A DNA stretch of 64,000 bases from an uncultured Bacteroidota bacterium (GTDB lineage Bacteria; Bacteroidota; Bacteroidia; Bacteroidales; P3), in the NCBI GenBank assembly GCA_902775135.1, contig CACYKY010000022.1:1-64000 (forward strand), given 5' to 3'. Below the pieces are notes generated by a model, which saw nothing but the letters and a program-made list of their open reading frames with translations, ran no database searches and was not told the origin of the DNA. Positions within the stretch are counted from its first letter, which is position 1; each line of letters begins with the position of its first letter. A program made the position numbers and the translations under genes. This document shows, piece by piece, positions 33,176 to 40,726 of the stretch.

Positions 33176-33396
33176 TCGACCGCGGTATTGCCCGCAACGG
33201 TTACGAAGTCTGCAACGCCGAAGGCAAGAAGATTGGTGAGGTGCGTTCGGGCAGCCCCAGCCCCAGCACCGGCAAGAACATCGGCACCGCCCTCATCGAG
33301 GCCGCCTATGCCAAGACCGGCACCGAGATCTACATCAAGATCCGCGAGAAACTCCTCAAGGCTGTCACCGTCAAGATGCCCTTCTACGAGGGTTAA
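33172..33396 (+). CDS. gcvT: GcvT, C-terminal piece of a split gene
   Basis: 74 residues matching the C-terminal barrel of GcvT (MIDRGIARNGYEVCNAEGKK, SGSPSPSTGKNIGTAL, VKMPFYEG). Its ATG overlaps the stop of the N-terminal piece as ATGA, so translational coupling could produce two chains. About 45 bp between the pieces seem to be missing relative to the family, with a net frame change. It may be a functional split protein, a pseudogene or an assembly error; conservation of the last strand argues for recent origin. Confidence 0.8.
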   Translation: MIDRGIARNGYEVCNAEGKKIGEVRSGSPSPSTGKNIGTALIEAAYAKTGTEIYIKIREKLLKAVTVKMPFYEG

Positions 33397-33408
33397 TGTG
33401 ATAAGACT

Positions 33409-33627
33409 ATGTGCACCATATCCCTTACATACGACCAGAACAACGCCCTCGCCCAACGCAAGTTGGATGAGTTGTTGAAGTCCGGCCTGTTCAAGCGGAC
33501 CGAGACAGTCGTCGACCGCGAGTTGCGCGAACTGGAGCGTCGCATGGATGCCTACGAGCAGGGGACGATGAACACCGTCCCGCAGGCGGAGGTCTATGAC
33601 CGTGTAATGGCTGCGATATGCAAGTAG
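33409..33627 (+). CDS. Antitoxin of a RelE/ParE-type toxin-antitoxin pair
   Basis: 72 residues. Soluble and charged, with a predicted helix-rich C-terminus (LRELERRMDAYEQGTMNTVP), the toxin-wrapping type of tail found in addiction-module antitoxins. The N-terminus (TISLTYDQNNALAQRKLDEL) is not a clear DNA-binding motif. The gene overlaps the toxin gene by 10 bp in the standard antitoxin-first order. It sits 12 bp after the gcvT fragment. Confidence 0.72.
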   Translation: MCTISLTYDQNNALAQRKLDELLKSGLFKRTETVVDRELRELERRMDAYEQGTMNTVPQAEVYDRVMAAICK

Positions 33628-33947
33628 AGTGGCTTACGGCAGCGGAGGATGACCTGCGGGAGATTGCCCGTCGTGTGGCGCTGAACTTCGGTTACGTCAC
33701 AGCCGAACAGACGGTTGCCAGCGTAACAGAAGAGACACAGCGACTGGCCGACTTCCCCGAGATAGGGCGTCTTTGCGACGAGTACGAAGGCTCACGCCGG
33801 GTTTACCGTGCTTTGAACACGCGCCACGACCGCATCGTCTACACCGTCACCGCCGACAGAGTCATCATAGTGGCCGTCTTCGACTGCCGCCGAGACCCTG
33901 CCGAATTGACCGCTATGCTAAAGGAACGAGACACACAGAACCGATAG
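33618..33947 (+). CDS. RelE/ParE family toxin
   Basis: 109 residues of the ParE/RelE fold: VEWLTAAEDDLREIARRVAL at the N-terminus, RLADFPEIGRLCDEY in the middle, and the strand pair RRVYRALNTRHDRIVYTV / RVIIVAVFDCRRDP near the end. ParE-like members block gyrase and RelE-like members cleave mRNA on the ribosome; the sequence fits ParE somewhat better. Paired with the preceding antitoxin. Confidence 0.85.
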   Translation: MQVEWLTAAEDDLREIARRVALNFGYVTAEQTVASVTEETQRLADFPEIGRLCDEYEGSRRVYRALNTRHDRIVYTVTADRVIIVAVFDCRRDPAELTAMLKERDTQNR

Positions 33948-33963
33948 CACATAGAACAACACA

Positions 33964-34002
33964 AAACGAGGCCCGCGACGGAACGTCGCGGGCCTCGTTG
34001 TT
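33964..34002 (+). terminator. Terminator of the gcvT/toxin-antitoxin transcript
   Basis: AACGAGGCCCGCGACG pairs with CGTCGCGGGCCTCGTT around a GAA loop: a perfect 16-bp GC-rich stem, followed by GTTTCTAT. Confidence 0.88.
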
Positions 34003-34030
34003 TCTATAATTTAATATTTTTGGGGGTTGA

Positions 34031-34151
34031 AAAATCTCTTTTTACCGTGTTTCAAATTTGAAAGGCCCTGAAAACACTCTTTTCAGCCGTTTTCAAAATC
34101 GATTGGCCCTTGCGACACTCTTTTCACCCGTTTTCAAAACCGATTGATATG
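34031..34151. repeat. Three degenerate tandem copies of a ~40-bp unit
   Basis: Units begin near 34031, 34071 and 34112. Copies 2 and 3 share ACACTCTTTTCA, CCGTTTTCAAAA and CGATTG; copy 1 is more decayed (TCTCTTTTTACC, GTGTTTCAAATT). They fill the gap between a terminator and the protease gene. Confidence 0.8.
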
Positions 34152-34167
34152 CGACATCTTGGCGGCC

Positions 34168-35418
34168 TTAATCAATCAGTATCAGTTCTTGGCGTTTGTA
34201 TGAGACGAGCATCTTCTGCTTGGCAAGCACCTCGCAGCCGAAGAGACCGTCTATGCCTTTGCTCTCTTTTAGGTGAGACACGTCGGAAAATGCAGTCTGC
34301 TGATTCTTGAACTTGCATCCACCGAGCGTGAGGGTGATTTTGCCCTTTGTAATCGAAGCCCGTCCGTCGCCGTAGCCTATGAGATGGTCTTTCTTGAGAC
34401 TCTTGACCGTGGAGGGATGCTGTTGAGGCCAATCGCCGGCGAGCAGATTGGTTTGTGCACCGCTGTCGAATGCCAGTCGGGCAGGTACTCCACCAACTTG
34501 GCAGTCAAAGACCAGCAGGTGGCCTTTCTTTTCTCCGTTCAACGTCTGGCAGCGGTAGCCCTTGTTTAGCAGCCATTGGTACGTGGTGTCCGGGCTTAAC
34601 AGCACTATCTCGCCAGCCTTAAAATCGAACAGCACGTCAAAGTTCTTGTAGAAGCTCTGCCCCAAGATGCCGTGCACCGCCACGCCGACGGTCTCCAGAT
34701 TGCTCAAGTCCGATGTCATTATGTCCGTCTCGTTGAGCATAACGCCGCCCATATCCATCAATTTAACATGGTGCACACCGCTGACCGAACCCGTTCCGAC
34801 AACTCCCTGTCCGCCACTTCCCATCACTTGCCCGTCAATGTTGTGGTCGAAATACTTGCTGTTGAGAACGACGATAGGGGAACCTGTATCGAAGAACATA
34901 TTGCACGGCTGGCCGTCGATGATGACGGTCACAATGGGTAGCCTGCCATAGCGATGCACGGGGATGCGCACCATTTTCACTTCTGGTTGTACCTTGGCCG
35001 TGGGGTTGGCTTTTAGAAGCGAGACATTACTCGACAGTAAATTGGCCTCGAGAACCAAGTTATCGACGTTGAAAAGGATTGTTGCCTCCGAGGTGCTGCT
35101 GTCAGATTTCGTTATGATGTAACGCAACGTCAGTCCCATGCTGTTCTGTTCAATGCCCGTCAGTTCCCAACTCGTCATGGCGGGCATTTGGACAATAATT
35201 TTTTTCAGTACCTTAGCAGCTGTTGGCTGTTTGACGTTGTTATAATGGAATTCAGAAGCCAACAATTCGTCAATGCCATCAGGGGTATGGTTTTGTGCAG
35301 CAGTCAATATGCGCTCAGCTATCGGTTTGCAGGTATTCACATCTTGGCCATGTGCTACTGTGCCAAGAAAGAAGCTACACACCATCGCACCGAGCAAAAA
35401 GAGTTTCTTCATATTCAA
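34168..35418 (-). CDS. Secreted two-lobed retropepsin-like aspartic protease
   Basis: 416 residues with a signal peptide (LFLLGAMVCSFFLGTVAHGQ). An N-terminal domain of about 145 residues precedes two aspartic-protease-like halves. Lobe 1 has Asp177 in MFFDTGSP and VHGILGQSFYKNFDVLFDF; lobe 2 has Asp318 in LAFDSGAQ and GIDGLFGCEVLAKQKMLV. Each half thus shows the D-T/S-G catalytic triplet plus the later hydrophobic-Gly motif of retropepsins, so one chain could form a complete pepsin-like active site. It is probably periplasmic or secreted. It has a long possible leader, with a TATATTTG box at 35597-35604. Confidence 0.8.
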   Translation of the reverse strand: MNMKKLFLLGAMVCSFFLGTVAHGQDVNTCKPIAERILTAAQNHTPDGIDELLASEFHYNNVKQPTAAKVLKKIIVQMPAMTSWELTGIEQNSMGLTLRYIITKSDSSTSEATILFNVDNLVLEANLLSSNVSLLKANPTAKVQPEVKMVRIPVHRYGRLPIVTVIIDGQPCNMFFDTGSPIVVLNSKYFDHNIDGQVMGSGGQGVVGTGSVSGVHHVKLMDMGGVMLNETDIMTSDLSNLETVGVAVHGILGQSFYKNFDVLFDFKAGEIVLLSPDTTYQWLLNKGYRCQTLNGEKKGHLLVFDCQVGGVPARLAFDSGAQTNLLAGDWPQQHPSTVKSLKKDHLIGYGDGRASITKGKITLTLGGCKFKNQQTAFSDVSHLKESKGIDGLFGCEVLAKQKMLVSYKRQELILID

Positions 35419-35596
35419 TTAATTTTAGAAATTACAAACCAATCCCGCCCCGTCGCAAATCTGCGGCAGGTGCAGGCAAAAGAATTAAAAACAAAGAGGA
35501 AAGCCTCCCGACGATTACCTGTTCAATTCGTGGGGGGGGTGACTATCAGTGAGTTATGAGCATTGTTCTGCATCGTCCCGTTTTCGTTTCACACTG

Positions 35597-35604
35597 CAAA
35601 TATA
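35597..35604 (-). promoter_or_regulatory. Possible -7 box (TATATTTG) for the aspartic protease
   Basis: The complement of CAAATATA. It would give a leader of about 175 bases before ATG 35418; the interval shows no other gene and no recognised RNA structure. Confidence 0.4.
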
Positions 35605-35658
35605 CACATTTCCCGCCACATGGAAAAATATAAATACCTTGGTTTCGCAAAAAGTGAG

Positions 35659-35666
35659 TATCTTTG
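35659..35666 (+). promoter_or_regulatory. Bacteroidota -7 box (TATCTTTG) before the small ORF and ogt
   Basis: GTGAGTATCTTTGCAAC, followed 21 bases later by ATG 35687. This makes the 30-codon ORF the first gene of the transcript. Confidence 0.75.
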
Positions 35667-35686
35667 CAACCAATAACAGCATAGCT

Positions 35687-35779
35687 ATGGATAAGAAAGA
35701 TAATGTCGAGAAAGCGCGCATACACTGGACTTTGGCGCTGATACCGCTGGCGGTGCTGGTGGCGCTGCATTCAGATTAG
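35687..35779 (+). CDS. 30-residue small membrane protein candidate
   Basis: A short ORF, MDKKDNVEKARIHWTLALIP followed by LAVLVALHSD: a charged N-terminus, then one hydrophobic segment long enough to span a membrane or lie along it. I start at ATG 35687 because it lies just downstream of a strong -7 box; the longer open frame to 35549 would begin before the promoter. The TAG stop is followed immediately by the ATG of ogt, so the two are translationally linked. It could be a genuine small protein or a regulatory leader ORF. Confidence 0.5.
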   Translation: MDKKDNVEKARIHWTLALIPLAVLVALHSD

Positions 35780-36262
35780 ATGGACTACGCGGCACATTAT
35801 GACTCGCCTCTTGGAGGTATTACGCTGGGCAGCGATGGCACGGTGCTTATTGGTCTTTGGTTTGACGGACAGAAGCACTTCGGCAGCACTTTCGGGACGC
35901 AGGCAGCCATACCTGCGGAACTGCCAATTTTTGACGAGACACGCCGCTGGCTGGATGCTTATTTCTCCGGCAATAAGCCAGACTGCGCGCCGTTGATGTC
36001 TTTGCGTTGTACGGCCTTTCTGCAGTGCGTGTGGACGGGGTTGCAGACCATTCCCTATGGCCAGACGGTGACTTACGGCGAGTTGGCCCGACGTCTCGGT
36101 ATCCGCTCGGCGCAGGCTGTTGGTGGTGCAGTGGGAAGAAACCCCATCTCCATCATCGTTCCCTGCCACCGCGTTGTCGGTGCTGGCGGCAACCTCACTG
36201 GATACGCCGGGGGGCTCGACCGCAAACGCAAGCTGCTGCAGTTGGAGCAAGAAGTCAGATGA
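35780..36262 (+). CDS. ogt: Methylated-DNA--protein-cysteine methyltransferase
   Basis: A 160-residue suicide repair protein that takes the alkyl group from O6-alkylguanine. Acceptor Cys129 is in IIVPCHRVVG; the recognition helix-turn-helix region is PYGQTVTYGELARRLGIRSA and QAVGGAVGRNP; LTGYAGGLDRKRKLLQLE closes the fold. Short form without the Ada domain. Its ATG directly follows the stop of the 30-codon ORF. The 36263-36377 gap holds only a short Met-initiated stretch (MSITIAMLGYKIFRTEDNK) that I do not call. Confidence 0.95.
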   Translation: MDYAAHYDSPLGGITLGSDGTVLIGLWFDGQKHFGSTFGTQAAIPAELPIFDETRRWLDAYFSGNKPDCAPLMSLRCTAFLQCVWTGLQTIPYGQTVTYGELARRLGIRSAQAVGGAVGRNPISIIVPCHRVVGAGGNLTGYAGGLDRKRKLLQLEQEVR

Positions 36263-36377
36263 TGCGTCGCCCCTGATGTCCATCACCATCGCCATGTTGG
36301 GCTACAAGATCTTTCGCACGGAAGACAATAAATAGGCCCGCCTGACGTTAATTAGACAGGGAAAAAACAGATACAAT

Positions 36378-36755
36378 ATGAAATGGATTAGAAATATACT
36401 GAAAGGTGTGTCGTTGACGGCGGCAATGTTTGTTTTCCAGGCATGCTATGGCCCGATGGAGGATTACTACGACACCAAAGTTACATTCCATGTTGTTGCC
36501 GAGGATACGGGCGAGCCGTTGCAGGATGTCCGTATTTGGGCCCAGAAACTCAACTATAGTGATTCTGCGGATATTGGTAACCAGAGACATATTGCCGAAT
36601 ATACCGATGGGAATGGATTTGCCACAGTATGGACATACGCTGAAATTATCCGTTATTCGTTTGAGGACAAGGACTCGCTGTATGTTCCGGTTGACACCAT
36701 TATCAACCCTGCGAAATACGATACCGTTGAAATCGTACTTCACAAGCTAGACTGA
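36378..36755 (+). CDS. Putative lipoprotein of the rSAM/lipoprotein system
   Basis: 125 residues: signal peptide MKWIRNILKGVSLTAAMFVF with lipobox FQAC (Cys23), followed by YGPMEDYYDTKVTFHVVAED. The rest is a single beta-sandwich-like domain (carboxypeptidase-regulatory-like: TGEPLQDVRIWAQKL, YTDGNGFATVWTY, DTVEIVLHKLD). Such lipoproteins occur next to a specific radical SAM/SPASM enzyme in Bacteroidales, as here; the ATG of that gene overlaps this stop (TGATG). The lipoprotein is the probable substrate or partner of the enzyme, but the modification is unknown. Confidence 0.78.
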   Translation: MKWIRNILKGVSLTAAMFVFQACYGPMEDYYDTKVTFHVVAEDTGEPLQDVRIWAQKLNYSDSADIGNQRHIAEYTDGNGFATVWTYAEIIRYSFEDKDSLYVPVDTIINPAKYDTVEIVLHKLD

Positions 36756-37831
36756 TGGCCCACGAAGTCCGCGATTTCCTCTTCCGTCGTTTCCGTGCCA
36801 TGGAGACACGGGTGCACGAGTTGAACTACCTGTTCTGGGAGTGCACCACGCGTTGCAACCTGCACTGCCGCCACTGCGGCAGCGACTGCAAGGACTGCAG
36901 TGGCGAGAAAGATATGCCTTTCGACGATTTCCTACGTGCCTTCGACACCATCCCCGAGGCCGAGCGGGCGCCGCACTTCACGGTGGTGATTACCGGCGGC
37001 GAGCCGACCCTGCGGCCCGACCTGCCCGAGATTGGCAGGACCCTAAGAAAACGCGGCGTGGGATGGGGAATGGTCAGCAACGGTTGGCTCTACGACGAGG
37101 AGATGCACCGGCGGCTGATGGCAGCAGGCATGGGCTCGTTGACCATCAGTCTCGACGGCATGCGGGATGACCACGATTGGATGCGCGGACGGGCAGGCAG
37201 CTATGAGCGTGCCCTGAATGCCATAGCCCTTGCGGCACGGCAGCCGCGGCTCAACTTCGATGTGGTTACCTGCGTCAACCAACGCAACCTGCCCCACCTG
37301 CAGGAGATACACGACACACTGGCGTCGCTGGGCGTTGGGCAGTGGCGCATTTTCACTATAATACCAATCGGGCGTGCACTAAATGAGCCTGAGTTGCACC
37401 TCGGCAACGAGCAGTTCGTCAGCTTGATGGACTTCATCGCCGACAAGCGCAAGACGCGTCCGACGCCGATGAACGTCACCTTCAGCTGCGAAGGCTATCT
37501 TGGCCACTACGAGTGCAAGGTGCGGCAGACGCCCTATTTCTGTCATGCAGGTATCAATATCGCCTCTGTGCTCATCGACGGCACCATCTGTGCCTGTCCC
37601 AACATCGACCGCAAGCGTTTCGCCCAGGGCAACATCTACAGCGACAGCCTGTGGGAGGTGTGGCAGACGCGCTTCGAGCCTTTCCGCAACCGCGAGTGGG
37701 CACGGCAGGGGATGTGCAAAGACTGCAGGGCGTTCAAGAACTGTCTTGGAAACGGCATGCACAACTGGCACGGCAACGGTACGTCACCTATCAACTGCCA
37801 CTATAATAAATTGAAAAGTGAAAGAAAATGA
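36755..37831 (+). CDS. Radical SAM/SPASM enzyme of the rSAM/lipoprotein system
   Basis: 358 residues. The cluster motif CNLHCRHC gives Cys34, Cys38 and Cys41, within a Cys-rich start (WECTTRCNLHCRHCGSDCKD) and followed by ITGGEPTLRPDLPEIGR. The SPASM-like C-terminus has several cysteines (CKVRQTPYFCHAGIN, ICACPNIDRK, CKDCRAFKNCLGNGMHNW) for auxiliary clusters. This matches the family defined as the rSAM partner of a small Bacteroidales lipoprotein; the preceding gene is that lipoprotein, with overlapping stop/start codons. SPASM enzymes usually modify peptides, so lipoprotein modification is the leading guess. Confidence 0.85.
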   Translation: MAHEVRDFLFRRFRAMETRVHELNYLFWECTTRCNLHCRHCGSDCKDCSGEKDMPFDDFLRAFDTIPEAERAPHFTVVITGGEPTLRPDLPEIGRTLRKRGVGWGMVSNGWLYDEEMHRRLMAAGMGSLTISLDGMRDDHDWMRGRAGSYERALNAIALAARQPRLNFDVVTCVNQRNLPHLQEIHDTLASLGVGQWRIFTIIPIGRALNEPELHLGNEQFVSLMDFIADKRKTRPTPMNVTFSCEGYLGHYECKVRQTPYFCHAGINIASVLIDGTICACPNIDRKRFAQGNIYSDSLWEVWQTRFEPFRNREWARQGMCKDCRAFKNCLGNGMHNWHGNGTSPINCHYNKLKSERK

Positions 37832-37860
37832 AATAATGTGGTCAGTTTGGAAAAAGTGTG

Positions 37861-37868
37861 TATCTTTG
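37861..37868 (+). promoter_or_regulatory. Bacteroidota -7 box (TATCTTTG) with near-leaderless GTG start
   Basis: TATCTTTGCAGCGTGAAA is shared base for base with 10227-10244. The GTG at 37873 is four bases after the box, so the transcript would be essentially leaderless. Confidence 0.65.
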
Positions 37869-37872
37869 CAGC

Positions 37873-38802
37873 GTGAAAAAGCAAGTGCTTATATTCAATC
37901 TTCGACGTGTTGCGTACTGGACCAGCGTTGTGTTGCTGGGGCTGGCGGCGGTGGTGTGGATTGGCCTGCTGGTGATGGCCCTGGCGTCGGGATGGGTGCG
38001 GACGGTGCCGTGGCTGGCTGCGGTGTACCGCTACAGTTATGTGCTTATGGGGGTGTCGCTACTGATGGCGGTGGCGGGACTCTTGGGTCTGACGGCGCTG
38101 AATCCCGACAGCAGTTTCGAACCTGTGCGCTTTGCCCCCGGCAAACCCGTGCGGCCCGCCCCCGAGCGAGTGGCGCGGCTCGTGGAATGGCTCGGCCCTC
38201 GGCGCAGACCTTGCATCATCTACGGGCGAGACCGTGAGCTCTCCGTCACGCTGGGCTGCAGCAAGGAGGGCGGCACGCCGGACCTGCCCGCCGGGCGACA
38301 ATACCCGTCCCATGACGATGGCTCCCCGATGGAACTCCTCTTCCAGCTCCGTTGCGGCGACCTGGCGCCGCTCGACCCCGACGGGCACTATCCGCACAGC
38401 GGCATGCTTTATTTCTTCGACGGAGGTCTGGTCCTCTTCAGCGAACGGGAGGACAACCTCGTGTCCACCGACCCCCTCGGCGACGGTGAGAAGCGTTGGC
38501 GGGGCGAAGCCATGGAGTTCATGGCGGCAGACGACTATCCCGACTTCTTCCTTGCCCACCGGGCCGTGCCCGATGCCATCTGGGCCGACTACGCCGAGGC
38601 CCTACGGCAGCTGGACCACACAACGCGCTTCGGCCAGCTGGGTGGCTATCTGCATCCCGAAAGCGAGGAGTCCTTTGAACGCCTGACCGACCTCGACAGC
38701 CTCGAGATATTGCTCTCGGACAACGAAGAGTACGCCTACCTCATCAGCCCCGACGACCTGCGCCTCCGCTGCTTCTCCGCTGCTCGCCTCGTGTGGTCAT
38801 AA
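37873..38802 (+). CDS. Membrane-anchored DUF1963 (YwqG-like) protein
   Basis: 309 residues from GTG 37873 (VKKQVLIFNLRR); the ATG 37858 start would lie inside the promoter box. Two TM segments are near the N-terminus (WTSVVLLGLAAVVWIGLLVM; YVLMGVSLLMAVAGLLGLTA). The soluble part fits DUF1963: PGRQYPSHDDGSPMELLFQL, LAPLDPDGHYPHSGMLYFF, with a C-terminal region resembling TRFGQLGGYLHPESEES. DUF1963 proteins have no established biochemical role. It has its own promoter and is separate from the rSAM pair by strong spacing. Confidence 0.75.
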   Translation: MKKQVLIFNLRRVAYWTSVVLLGLAAVVWIGLLVMALASGWVRTVPWLAAVYRYSYVLMGVSLLMAVAGLLGLTALNPDSSFEPVRFAPGKPVRPAPERVARLVEWLGPRRRPCIIYGRDRELSVTLGCSKEGGTPDLPAGRQYPSHDDGSPMELLFQLRCGDLAPLDPDGHYPHSGMLYFFDGGLVLFSEREDNLVSTDPLGDGEKRWRGEAMEFMAADDYPDFFLAHRAVPDAIWADYAEALRQLDHTTRFGQLGGYLHPESEESFERLTDLDSLEILLSDNEEYAYLISPDDLRLRCFSAARLVWS

Positions 38803-38834
38803 AAACTATTTTTTGCCATATCAAAAAAAGTGCG

Positions 38835-38842
38835 TATCTTTG
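38835..38842 (+). promoter_or_regulatory. Bacteroidota -7 box (TATCTTTG) for hicBA
   Basis: AAGTGCGTATCTTTGCAGTC, about 26 bases before ATG 38868. Confidence 0.75.
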
Positions 38843-38867
38843 CAGTCGGATTTATTATATAAATAGC

Positions 38868-39092
38868 ATGTCTGAATACAACATTATCATAGAGAAAGAT
38901 GCTGAGACGGGCTTGTTCTGTGGACAATGCGAACAGGTGCCTGAAGCCATATCTCAGGGAGCAAGCGAGGAAGAATTGCTGGAAAATATCCGTGAGGCGA
39001 TAGAACTTGTGTTGGAAGACCGGCAGGAAAGTGTTCGCCGCCAATATGCAGGACGCAAGTATTTCAGTCGTCGTATTGCAGTGAACGCATGA
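38868..39092 (+). CDS. hicB: HicB family antitoxin
   Basis: 74 residues with the HicB partial RNase H-like fold: YNIIIEKDAETGLFCGQCEQ, VPEAISQGASEEELLENIRE, AIELVLED. HicB neutralises HicA and, in longer members, binds DNA; this short form lacks a C-terminal DNA-binding domain. The ATGA overlap with hicA couples the pair. The order antitoxin-first is the less common arrangement for hicAB. Confidence 0.88.
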   Translation: MSEYNIIIEKDAETGLFCGQCEQVPEAISQGASEEELLENIREAIELVLEDRQESVRRQYAGRKYFSRRIAVNA

Positions 39093-39286
39093 AGAAAGAA
39101 AAATTCCTTCGCTTTCTGCGTGAAAACAACTGCTTGCCCACTGGACGACAGAAAGGCAGCCACGCCATGTTCCAGAACATTCAAAACGGGAAGAAGGCAG
39201 TTGTTCCGATGCACAACGATATAGCGGAGTTGACAGCACGTGCTATTTGCAAGCAACTTGACATACCGCCAGTGAAATTCAATTAA
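39089..39286 (+). CDS. hicA: HicA family mRNA interferase toxin
   Basis: 65 residues of the dsRBD-like HicA fold. KKEKFLRFLRENNCLPTGRQ, then KGSHAMFQN, which carries the catalytic His (G-S-H), and VVPMHNDIAELTARAICKQL. HicA cleaves mRNA until bound by HicB. Immediately followed (23 bp) by the DUF1015 gene. Confidence 0.92.
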   Translation: MKKEKFLRFLRENNCLPTGRQKGSHAMFQNIQNGKKAVVPMHNDIAELTARAICKQLDIPPVKFN

Positions 39287-39309
39287 TAATCAACAAACAT
39301 AAAACAACA

Positions 39310-40575
39310 ATGAGTATCATAAAACCCTTTAAAGGATTCCGCCCCCCGGTGGATATCGTCGAGAAACTGGCTTCGCGTCCCTACGACGTGCTGAACTCCG
39401 AAGAAGCCCGCGTGGAATGCGAGGGCAACCCCTACAGCCTCCTGCACGTCACCAAGGCTGAAATCGACCTCCCCAAAGGCACCGACGAGCACTCGCCCGA
39501 AGTGTACCTCCAGGTCGTCAAGAACTACAACCTGTTCAAGGACCTCGGCTGGCTGGTCAAGGATGAGGAGGAAAAACTCTACATCTACGCCCAGAGCATG
39601 AACCCCAAAGACAAGGACGCCAAGTGGCAGTACGGCATCGTGGCCTGCGCCTACAGCGAGGACTACGTCAACAAGGTCATCAAGAAACACGAGCTCACCC
39701 GCAAGGACAAGGAAGAGGACCGTATGAAACACGTCCGCATCACCAACGCCAACGTCGAGCCCGTCTTCTTCGCCTATCCCGCCATCGCCCGCATCGACGA
39801 GATCGTGGCCGGCATCACCGCCAAGAAGCCCATCTATGACTTCATCGCCAAGGAAGACGGCTTCGGCCACCGCTTCTGGGTCATCGACGACAAGGCCACC
39901 ATCGCCGAGCTCGTCGACATCTTCGACAAGCAGGTTCCCGCCATGTACATCGCCGACGGCCACCACCGCAGCGCCGCCGCCGCCCTCGTGGGACAGGAAA
40001 AGAAGGAGCAGAACCCCCACCACACCGGCAAGGAGGAGTACAACTACTTCATGACCGTCATCTTCCCCGACAACCAGCTCAACGTCATCGACTACAACCG
40101 CGTGGTCAAGGACCTCAACGGCCTCAGCAAGGAGCAGTTCCTCGCCGCCGTTGGCGAGAGCTACGAGCTCACCGACATGGGCACCGACATCTACAAGCCC
40201 TCCAAGCTGCACGAGCACTCCATGTACCTCGACGGCCACTGGTACAAGATGACCGCCAAGCCCGGCACCTACAACGACAACGACCCCATCGGCGTGCTCG
40301 ACGTCACCATCCTCTCCAACCTCGTCCTTGACAAGGTGCTCGGCATCAAGGATCTCCGCACTGACAAGCGCATCGACTTCGTCGGCGGTATCCGCGGCCT
40401 CGGCGAGCTCAAACGTCGCGTCGACAACGGCGAGATGAAGGTCGCCTTCGCCCTCTATCCCGTCAGCATGAAACAGATCATCGACATCGCCGACACCGGC
40501 AACATCATGCCCCCGAAGACCACCTGGTTCGAGCCCAAACTGCGCTCCGGCCTCGTGATCCACGAGCTCTGCTAA
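39310..40575 (+). CDS. DUF1015 domain-containing protein
   Basis: 421 residues covering a full DUF1015 domain: IIKPFKGFRPPVDIVEKLAS, PYDVLNSEEAR, NPYSLLHVTKAEID, then MYIADGHHRSAAAALVGQ, which resembles the GxHR phosphate-binding motif of ParB/SerK-like kinases. In Bacteroidota these genes often sit with serine and coenzyme metabolism genes; none is adjacent here. Soluble, intact, and ended by a strong terminator. Reaction not established. Confidence 0.88.
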   Translation: MSIIKPFKGFRPPVDIVEKLASRPYDVLNSEEARVECEGNPYSLLHVTKAEIDLPKGTDEHSPEVYLQVVKNYNLFKDLGWLVKDEEEKLYIYAQSMNPKDKDAKWQYGIVACAYSEDYVNKVIKKHELTRKDKEEDRMKHVRITNANVEPVFFAYPAIARIDEIVAGITAKKPIYDFIAKEDGFGHRFWVIDDKATIAELVDIFDKQVPAMYIADGHHRSAAAALVGQEKKEQNPHHTGKEEYNYFMTVIFPDNQLNVIDYNRVVKDLNGLSKEQFLAAVGESYELTDMGTDIYKPSKLHEHSMYLDGHWYKMTAKPGTYNDNDPIGVLDVTILSNLVLDKVLGIKDLRTDKRIDFVGGIRGLGELKRRVDNGEMKVAFALYPVSMKQIIDIADTGNIMPPKTTWFEPKLRSGLVIHELC

Positions 40576-40599
40576 GCCAATGGCAGCGATAGTATAACC

Positions 40600-40638
40600 C
40601 AAGCGGGTGCAACCGACAGGTTGCACCCGCTCTTTTTT
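40600..40638 (+). terminator. Rho-independent terminator after DUF1015 gene
   Basis: AGCGGGTGCAACC pairs with GGTTGCACCCGCT (loop GACA), followed by CTTTTTTG. Confidence 0.92.
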
Positions 40639-40726
40639 GTCTCCCTCCCCACACACACATTTGTAGAGACGCAGCGTGCTGCGTCTCCCTGGAGCCAGCT
40701 GCGTCACCCTGCCAGCATCAAAACGG

